Positions 38,301 to 41,295 of a stretch of 41,295 nt of DNA are shown in pieces; within the stretch, counting starts at the first letter, position 1; each line of letters opens with the position of its first letter. Location of the stretch: positions 1 to 41,295 of the forward strand of contig WGBX01000060.1 in the NCBI GenBank assembly GCA_015494075.1, read 5' to 3'. The position numbers and the translations under genes are program-made. Under the pieces are notes generated by a model. It ran no database searches and was not told where the DNA came from. It saw only the letters and a list, made by a program, of their open reading frames with translations. This DNA comes from Flavobacteriaceae bacterium (GTDB lineage: Bacteria > Bacteroidota > Bacteroidia > Flavobacteriales > Flavobacteriaceae).

Positions 38301-38989
38301 TAAATAGACCACAGGCAGAAGATAAAGTATTGTGGTTAAATTTAACAGATAATGAAGGTAATTTTAGTCAAATTGCTATTGGATTTTATCCAGAAGCAAC
38401 CAAATCATATGATCGTTTATTTGATGCTCATAGTATAAGTATTGGTTCCGGATTTGCATTATATTCTTTGTCCGGAGATGAGGCATTTACCATACAAGGT
38501 TTGCCATTGGAAGGTTTTGAAGAACAAATTATTCCTTTAGGTATTGAAATTTCTCAAACGGATTCGATTACTTTTAAATTAGATCATTTTACAGGATTAG
38601 ATCAACAAGATATTTTTTTAATTGATCAAAAATTTAATAAATTTTACAATCTAAAAGATGGCGATTATACTATTCCGGTGGCATTAGGTACTGATCGTCA
38701 GCGTTTCAAAATAGCTTTTAAATCAGTTTTGTCTATAGCAGACAATACTTTGCCGGCAAATGAATTAATTATTCAAAGAAATGGTGATAACTTTTATCTT
38801 AACCTGACAGGAAGTCATCAAATGAAGCATATTCAAGTATTCAACTTGGCTGGGCAGCTTTTGTATGAAAAGGATAATTTGCTTACTAAAAATTACCAAT
38901 TTAACTTGTCACATCTTCCTTATGGAACATTTTTATTATTTAAAGTTTACACACCTGAAAATATGGTTTATATTAAGAAAAGCTTGTAA
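32315..38989 (+). CDS. Giant multidomain secreted endonuclease I with T9SS tail
   Basis: This 2224-residue secreted protein starts at the ATG at 32315 (a TTG at 32300 adds only five residues). Order: signal peptide (about 1-20); endonuclease I domain (about 22-270) with NREHLIPQS (His113); beta-sandwich A1 (about 274-373); two tandem repeats B1 and B2 (about 375-512 and 515-650), each starting DWCNLQ and containing GYSTVDNDPSDS, YNxDSGNNDE and FWNSTY; beta-sandwich A2 (about 652-749), similar to A1; a lamin-tail domain (about 754-924, ELIISEYIEGSSYNKYLELYN); three fibronectin-III-like units (about 927-1276); a region of about 250 residues (1282-1531) distantly lamin-tail-like; a long beta-rich stretch (about 1540-2140) with a W/N-rich start (GNWFNCSNWE) and IGNPYPSAIDFN; and a T9SS tail (about 2143-2224). 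It is a surface nuclease with many adhesive modules. Confidence 0.92.
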   Translation: MKNFLLTFFIFFLVLKLSSQIPAGYYDSANGKTGYELKTALKTIITNGHTDQGYTALFTLYQTADVDNYYEMDGTLLDMYSEKPASADAYEFSQTADKCGTYSVEGDCYNREHLIPQSVFDSASPMKNDGHFVVPSDGYVNGKRSSYAFGEVADPTWTSTNGSKLGPNTTPGYTGTVFEPIDEFKGDIARMLFYFATRYEDQVASWSHDMLNGTTDQVFSDWFLDVLLQWHTNDPVSQKEIDRNEAVYDYQGNRNPFIDHPEWVNEIWSNQNAGPTISNITQTPTTATSSDTVSVAADVADADGVNTVELHWGTASGSLANTITMSLSAGSTYITDAEIPAQAEGTTIYYEIYAIDNNADDNISDEQTYTVSYTADWCNLQYPATGNIRSNDNFYVYAQVYEPGVTDSAGQGSGIDAWIGYSTVDNDPSDSANIGDWTWIPATYNVDSGNNDEYMVDLSSSISSAGTYYYASRFQINGGPYTYGGYNNTGDGFWNSTYNGTGTNKSGQLTVDIIDWCNLQNPQNGQITAPGKPFVVYAQIYEEGLTNADNTTAGTGINAWIGYSTVDNDPSDSINAGDWTWVPANYNIDSGNNDEFMADIGSQISAGGQYYYASKFQLNSGPIVYGGYNGGFWNSTYDGTGTNKSGLLQVNDIYITNIIQNPTSVHSWDTVTLSADITADAGVNSVELHWGTTSGVLNNTVNMSLSSGNTYTTDTAIPTQADGTTVYYEIYALDNNLEEKKSAEQSYLVSDASCASELIISEYIEGSSYNKYLELYNGTGTTINMNDYEIRIYSNGNTTASATIHLNNVTLADSNVYVLANSSANIWSGTPDQTSGSLSFNGDDAVELYNTVTGESVDIIGQIGFDPGSAWGSGSTITVDNTLVRKSIVTSGDIDGTDPFDPAAEWDGYGQDDVTHLGSHSMTCGPCVEPTSNAVFHLDSPQNVATTNVTINWTNGDGEKRIVVIREANPVTFVPVDGTTYTANSNFTDGINVGTNEKVVYNGNGSTVDVTGLIPGTLYYVTIYEYNCSPGNEDYFTSGTVPTDSFYTMPDKPQNFQKICSSTTSIKLSWEAPSIGNFDGYLLVARENAVPHSVNSLDPSTNLGEQTDYAASAIFGSTTPYSHILYKGTDTSVLITNLTNNSTYTFQIFTYTTNGSIYEYSLSSQITETILLDEVNEAHASPLNGQAQVYWINPDVCYDEILVVANETAGIDFVPNGDGTAYNANPVYSTPNQVVYQGSDKNILVSGLTNGTTYYFEIFVRLGNDWSSGIEVSTTPVNATQFQPGQLVFVAYDGQYLGSGSDDEFLIATLIDIQPGTTFSLVNSRYEAGAPANVRTDKWGGGGNDAADNPGVAEITYNGTDNIPAGSILRLHAPYSSSNFIDYMGVISGTTETDRTADFSVSLVYGNTAIPNISASGSDQLFLVQGCFIFDGSRDLNQANYLLKGTLLHGITNRTPWVPLTDACNGDSSGGNTRESRLHPSLNCFNVQNDDVSAISGFYQNSQLHSGSFRDLILAISNSSYWTLGDGRYNVDPTTILSTDAGHTFTISGGHAPGTWVSTSDGNWFNCSNWETLAVPDATTDVFIDINSSVDAIIDAQATDADLFNGEAVCHNLTITNKNLIVEGLNTLKIEGDLNILNASVLDADDGDDNTPDADIYIKGNWITSTNNNFLEGNSTVHFTGDFSQMVQTNNGLDAEIFYNLEINNPQGVHFASGNISATNDLTITSAGTYNITNGHYIMAGHNLLNNADISLENQASLLQTDDTGTITGSGTFKLLKTSLPLNNYWEYIYWSSPLNSSNFSLGDIISNAWRYYKFDPNEANNGHTYPGWVLLSANDIPQKGVGYAISAPATVAPNMILDVSFISAHDPFNNGPITVPVLLKDGPDQIGHFNLIGNPYPSAIDFNAFANDPANSNISGAYYLWSNCGGLDVNGHHKTSGYASYVVSGTSTNACGDNTIAATQYIATAQGFMVEALNDNSTVTFKNPHRVSGNNTNFLNRPQAEDKVLWLNLTDNEGNFSQIAIGFYPEATKSYDRLFDAHSISIGSGFALYSLSGDEAFTIQGLPLEGFEEQIIPLGIEISQTDSITFKLDHFTGLDQQDIFLIDQKFNKFYNLKDGDYTIPVALGTDRQRFKIAFKSVLSIADNTLPANELIIQRNGDNFYLNLTGSHQMKHIQVFNLAGQLLYEKDNLLTKNYQFNLSHLPYGTFLLFKVYTPENMVYIKKSL
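33438..34265 (+). repeat. Tandem intragenic repeat B1-B2
   Basis: Two direct repeats of about 410 nt (33438-33850 and 33859-34265) encode modules of about 135 residues that share DWCNLQ, VYAQ, IDAWIGYSTVDNDPSDS/INAWIGYSTVDNDPSD, GDWTW, DSGNNDE and GFWNST blocks. The DNA is also similar (for example both begin GATTGGTGTAATTT), so this is an internal duplication inside the giant nuclease gene. Confidence 0.85.
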
Positions 38990-39011
38990 ACGGATTTTTA
39001 TTATTTAAGAA

Positions 39012-39044
39012 TCAAAAAAAGCGCCTTTTAGGCGCTTTTTTTTA
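39012..39044. terminator. Bidirectional terminator, nuclease and aconitase
   Basis: A stem AAAAAAGCGCCT / AGGCGCTTTTTT with a 2-3 nt loop has A and T runs on opposite sides, so it can terminate both convergent genes. Confidence 0.88.
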
Positions 39045-39059
39045 ATTTAGAAAATTTAT

Positions 39060-41295
39060 TTATTTTTCTAATTTTTCTTCTTCGTTATTTGCTTTTATAT
39101 AATTTAATGCACTACCGGCTTTAAACCACTCAATTTGTTGCGCATTATAAGTATGATTTACTTTGATAATATCTATTGATTTATCAGAGTGTTCAATCTC
39201 AATAGTTAAAGGTTTGCCCGGCGCAAACGTATTTAAATCTACAAAATTGAAACGATCTTCTTCTTGTATTTTATCATAATCGGCTTCGTTTGTGAATGTT
39301 AAAGCCAACATACCTTGCTTTTTCAAATTGGTTTCATGAATACGAGCAAATGATTTAACAATAACGGCAATTACTCCCAAATGTCTGGGTTCCATTGCTG
39401 CATGTTCTCTTGATGAACCTTCTCCATAATTATGATCACCAACAATAACACTGAGCATTTTGGCTTTTTTAATATCACGGGCTACCTTTGGAACAGCTTC
39501 ATATTTGCCGGTGATAGGATTTTTAGTTTCGCCTGCTTTTCCTGTAAAGGCATTAATACCACCTAATAGCATATTATTGGAGATATTATCTAAATGACCA
39601 CGGTATTTTAACCATGGGCCGGCCATAGAAATATGATCAGTAGTACATTTACCAATAACTTTCACCAATAATGGTGCATCGTAAATGTTGTCACCTTCCC
39701 AAGCAGGAAATGGTGTTAGAAGTTGCAGCCGTTCGGAATTAGGATTAATGATTATTTCTATATCAGAGCCGTCTTCAACAGGTGGTATATATCCGGGATC
39801 ATCTACTGCAAAACCTTTTGGAGGTAGTTCCCAGCCTGTTGGATCATCAAACTTAAAGCCGTCAATTGTATCTGTTTCCGGATTAAAATCTAATTTTCCG
39901 GATATAGCAGTAGCCATAACCATTTCCGGAGAAGCTACAAAGGCATGTGTGTTAGGATTTCCGTCAGCTCTTTTAGCAAAGTTACGGTTAAAGGAGTGTA
40001 CGATGGTATTTTTGGGATTCCCTTCAATATCATCACGGCGCCATTGTCCAATACACGGGCCGCAGGCATTGGTGAAAATTTTAGCTCCCAATTTTTCAAA
40101 TACTTCTAATATGCCATCTCTTTCAGCTGTATAACGTACTTGCTCAGAACCGGGATTGATACCGATTTGTGCTTTAGGTTTAATACCTTTTTCTAATGCT
40201 TGACGGGCAACTGATGCCGCTCGTGATAAATCTTCATACGATGAGTTGGTACAAGAACCTATCAAGCCCCATTCAACTTCTAACGGCCAGTCATTTTCAC
40301 GGGCAACTTTTGACATTTCTTTAACAGGCGTATCTCTATCGGGTGTAAATGGCCCATTTAAATAAGGTTCCAGCTCGTTTAAATTAATTTCTATTAATTC
40401 ATCATAATAGTTTTCCGGATTGGCATAAACTTCGTCATCTGAGCGTAAGTAATCTTTAATTTCGTTAGCTGCATTAGCTACATCATCACGGCCGGTAGCT
40501 CTCAAATACCGCTCCATAGCAGCATCATAAGCAAAATTAGAATTGGTGGCACCAACTTCCGCGCCCATATTACAAATGGTTCCTTTACCTGTTGCCGATA
40601 AGCTTTCGGCACCTTCACCAAAATATTCGATAATAGCACCGGTTCCACCTTTAACGGTTAATAATCCGGCAACTTTTAAGATAATATCTTTGGGAGCTGC
40701 CCAACCACTGAGTTTTCCTGTTAGTTTAACGCCTATAAGTTTTGGAAATTTTAATTCCCAAGGCATGCCGGCCATTACATCTACGGCATCGGCACCGCCG
40801 ACACCAACAGCAACCATACCTAAACCGCCGGCATTGACGGTATGAGAGTCTGTGCCTATCATTAACCCGCCAGGAAAAGCATAGTTTTCTAAAACAACTT
40901 GATGGATAATTCCGGCACCCGGCTTCCAAAATCCTATTCCGTATTTTTTAGAAACCGATTCTAGAAAATTATAAACTTCATTGTTTTTGTTAATGGCTTC
41001 TTGTAAGTCTTTACTTACCCCCATATAAGCTTGAATCAAATGGTCTAAGTGTACGGTTGATGGTACAGCTACCTTTTTTTTGCCGGCTTGCATAAATTGT
41101 AATAAAGCCATTTGCGCTGTCGCATCTTGCATAGCCACACGGTCAACTTTAAAGTCGACATAGTCTCCTGCACGTTTAAATTCACGATCCGGATCACCTT
41201 GCCATAAGTGAGAATAAAGTATTTTTTCAGAATAAGTTAAAGGGCGTCCTAAAACTTTTCTTGCTTTGTCTACCCGTTTTGGGAGGGTCTCATAG
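39060..41295 (-). CDS. acnA: Aconitate hydratase, 5' end cut by window
   Basis: Aconitase isomerises citrate to isocitrate through a [4Fe-4S] cluster in the TCA cycle. The frame is open to the right edge: 744 codons are present and the start lies beyond 41295. Translating the edge gives [20 protein letters not shown] and then [10 protein letters not shown], the family N-terminus, so probably only about 10-15 residues are missing; the GTG at 41138 is not the start. Signatures are [34 protein letters not shown] (substrate site), [13 protein letters not shown] and [11 protein letters not shown] with the three cluster Cys, and [22 protein letters not shown] with the active-site Ser-Arg loop. The length and motifs match the mitochondrial-type aconitase used in Bacteroidota. 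The symbol follows that usage; acnA-type naming is not certain. Confidence 0.95.
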   Translation of the reverse strand, partial: YETLPKRVDKARKVLGRPLTYSEKILYSHLWQGDPDREFKRAGDYVDFKVDRVAMQDATAQMALLQFMQAGKKKVAVPSTVHLDHLIQAYMGVSKDLQEAINKNNEVYNFLESVSKKYGIGFWKPGAGIIHQVVLENYAFPGGLMIGTDSHTVNAGGLGMVAVGVGGADAVDVMAGMPWELKFPKLIGVKLTGKLSGWAAPKDIILKVAGLLTVKGGTGAIIEYFGEGAESLSATGKGTICNMGAEVGATNSNFAYDAAMERYLRATGRDDVANAANEIKDYLRSDDEVYANPENYYDELIEINLNELEPYLNGPFTPDRDTPVKEMSKVARENDWPLEVEWGLIGSCTNSSYEDLSRAASVARQALEKGIKPKAQIGINPGSEQVRYTAERDGILEVFEKLGAKIFTNACGPCIGQWRRDDIEGNPKNTIVHSFNRNFAKRADGNPNTHAFVASPEMVMATAISGKLDFNPETDTIDGFKFDDPTGWELPPKGFAVDDPGYIPPVEDGSDIEIIINPNSERLQLLTPFPAWEGDNIYDAPLLVKVIGKCTTDHISMAGPWLKYRGHLDNISNNMLLGGINAFTGKAGETKNPITGKYEAVPKVARDIKKAKMLSVIVGDHNYGEGSSREHAAMEPRHLGVIAVIVKSFARIHETNLKKQGMLALTFTNEADYDKIQEEDRFNFVDLNTFAPGKPLTIEIEHSDKSIDIIKVNHTYNAQQIEWFKAGSALNYIKANNEEEKLEK

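Noticed and set aside
41133-41138. GTG at 41138 as the aconitase start.
   Set aside because: The frame continues to the window edge and encodes the conserved N-terminal region of the family.

Overview
The window comes from a low-GC member of the Bacteroidota, most likely class Flavobacteriia. The evidence is the A/T-rich coding sequence, the lack of Shine-Dalgarno sequences, promoters of the Bacteroidota type (TTG/TTTG about 19 nt before TAnnTTTG), several secreted proteins with a type IX secretion (T9SS) sorting tail, a GLPGLI-family protein, a DUF2853 protein and a Bacteroidota-type LptD. No rRNA, tRNA, CRISPR array, insertion sequence or prophage was seen. Most of the window is a conserved chromosomal backbone; the accessory-looking parts are the left end (1-3871) and the nuclease region (29408-38989).

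Layout. 1-231: a regulatory region with a probable minus-strand promoter flanked by two palindromes, and a short terminated minus-strand RNA. 232-3871: a small secreted Cys-containing protein, a GLPGLI-family protein and an outer-membrane TonB-receptor-like barrel. 4093-4974: an EamA permease. 5072-6221: accA and a small membrane protein. 6288-9569: pepD, glyA and a DUF2853 gene. 9723-13044: the protein quality-control block tig, clpP, clpX. 13168-15603: pheT. 15654-22682 on the minus strand: lptD, a secreted M12B-like metalloprotease, rsmA and mgtE. 22731-27198: an N-acetylmuramoyl-L-alanine amidase, an MlaD/MCE protein and two Fe-S proteins that together resemble a membrane-bound HdrD/ETF:menaquinone oxidoreductase split in two. 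27324-29331: a saccharopine-dehydrogenase-like enzyme overlapping a methyltransferase. 29408-38989: two paralogous T9SS-secreted endonuclease I proteins (662 and 2224 aa) on either side of a stand-alone Aer-type PAS protein. 39060-41295 on the minus strand: aconitase, cut at its 5' end by the window edge.

How the genes work together. LptD, MlaD and the amidase are envelope-assembly functions around a divergent promoter region. Trigger factor and ClpXP handle folding and turnover. AccA, GlyA, aconitase, PepD and the Fe-S pair are central metabolism and respiration. The secreted nucleases, the metalloprotease and the receptor cassette suggest a cell that digests extracellular DNA and protein and takes up the products.

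I did not find a clearly new multi-gene defence or mobile system. The best candidates for something undescribed are the minus-strand RNA with twin operators at the left edge, the peptide-GLPGLI-receptor cassette, and the giant nuclease with an A-B-B-A domain arrangement beside its smaller paralogue and an orphan PAS protein. Several start codons were moved from the longest open frame because promoters, signal peptides or weak TTG/GTG codons argued for it; each case is explained.
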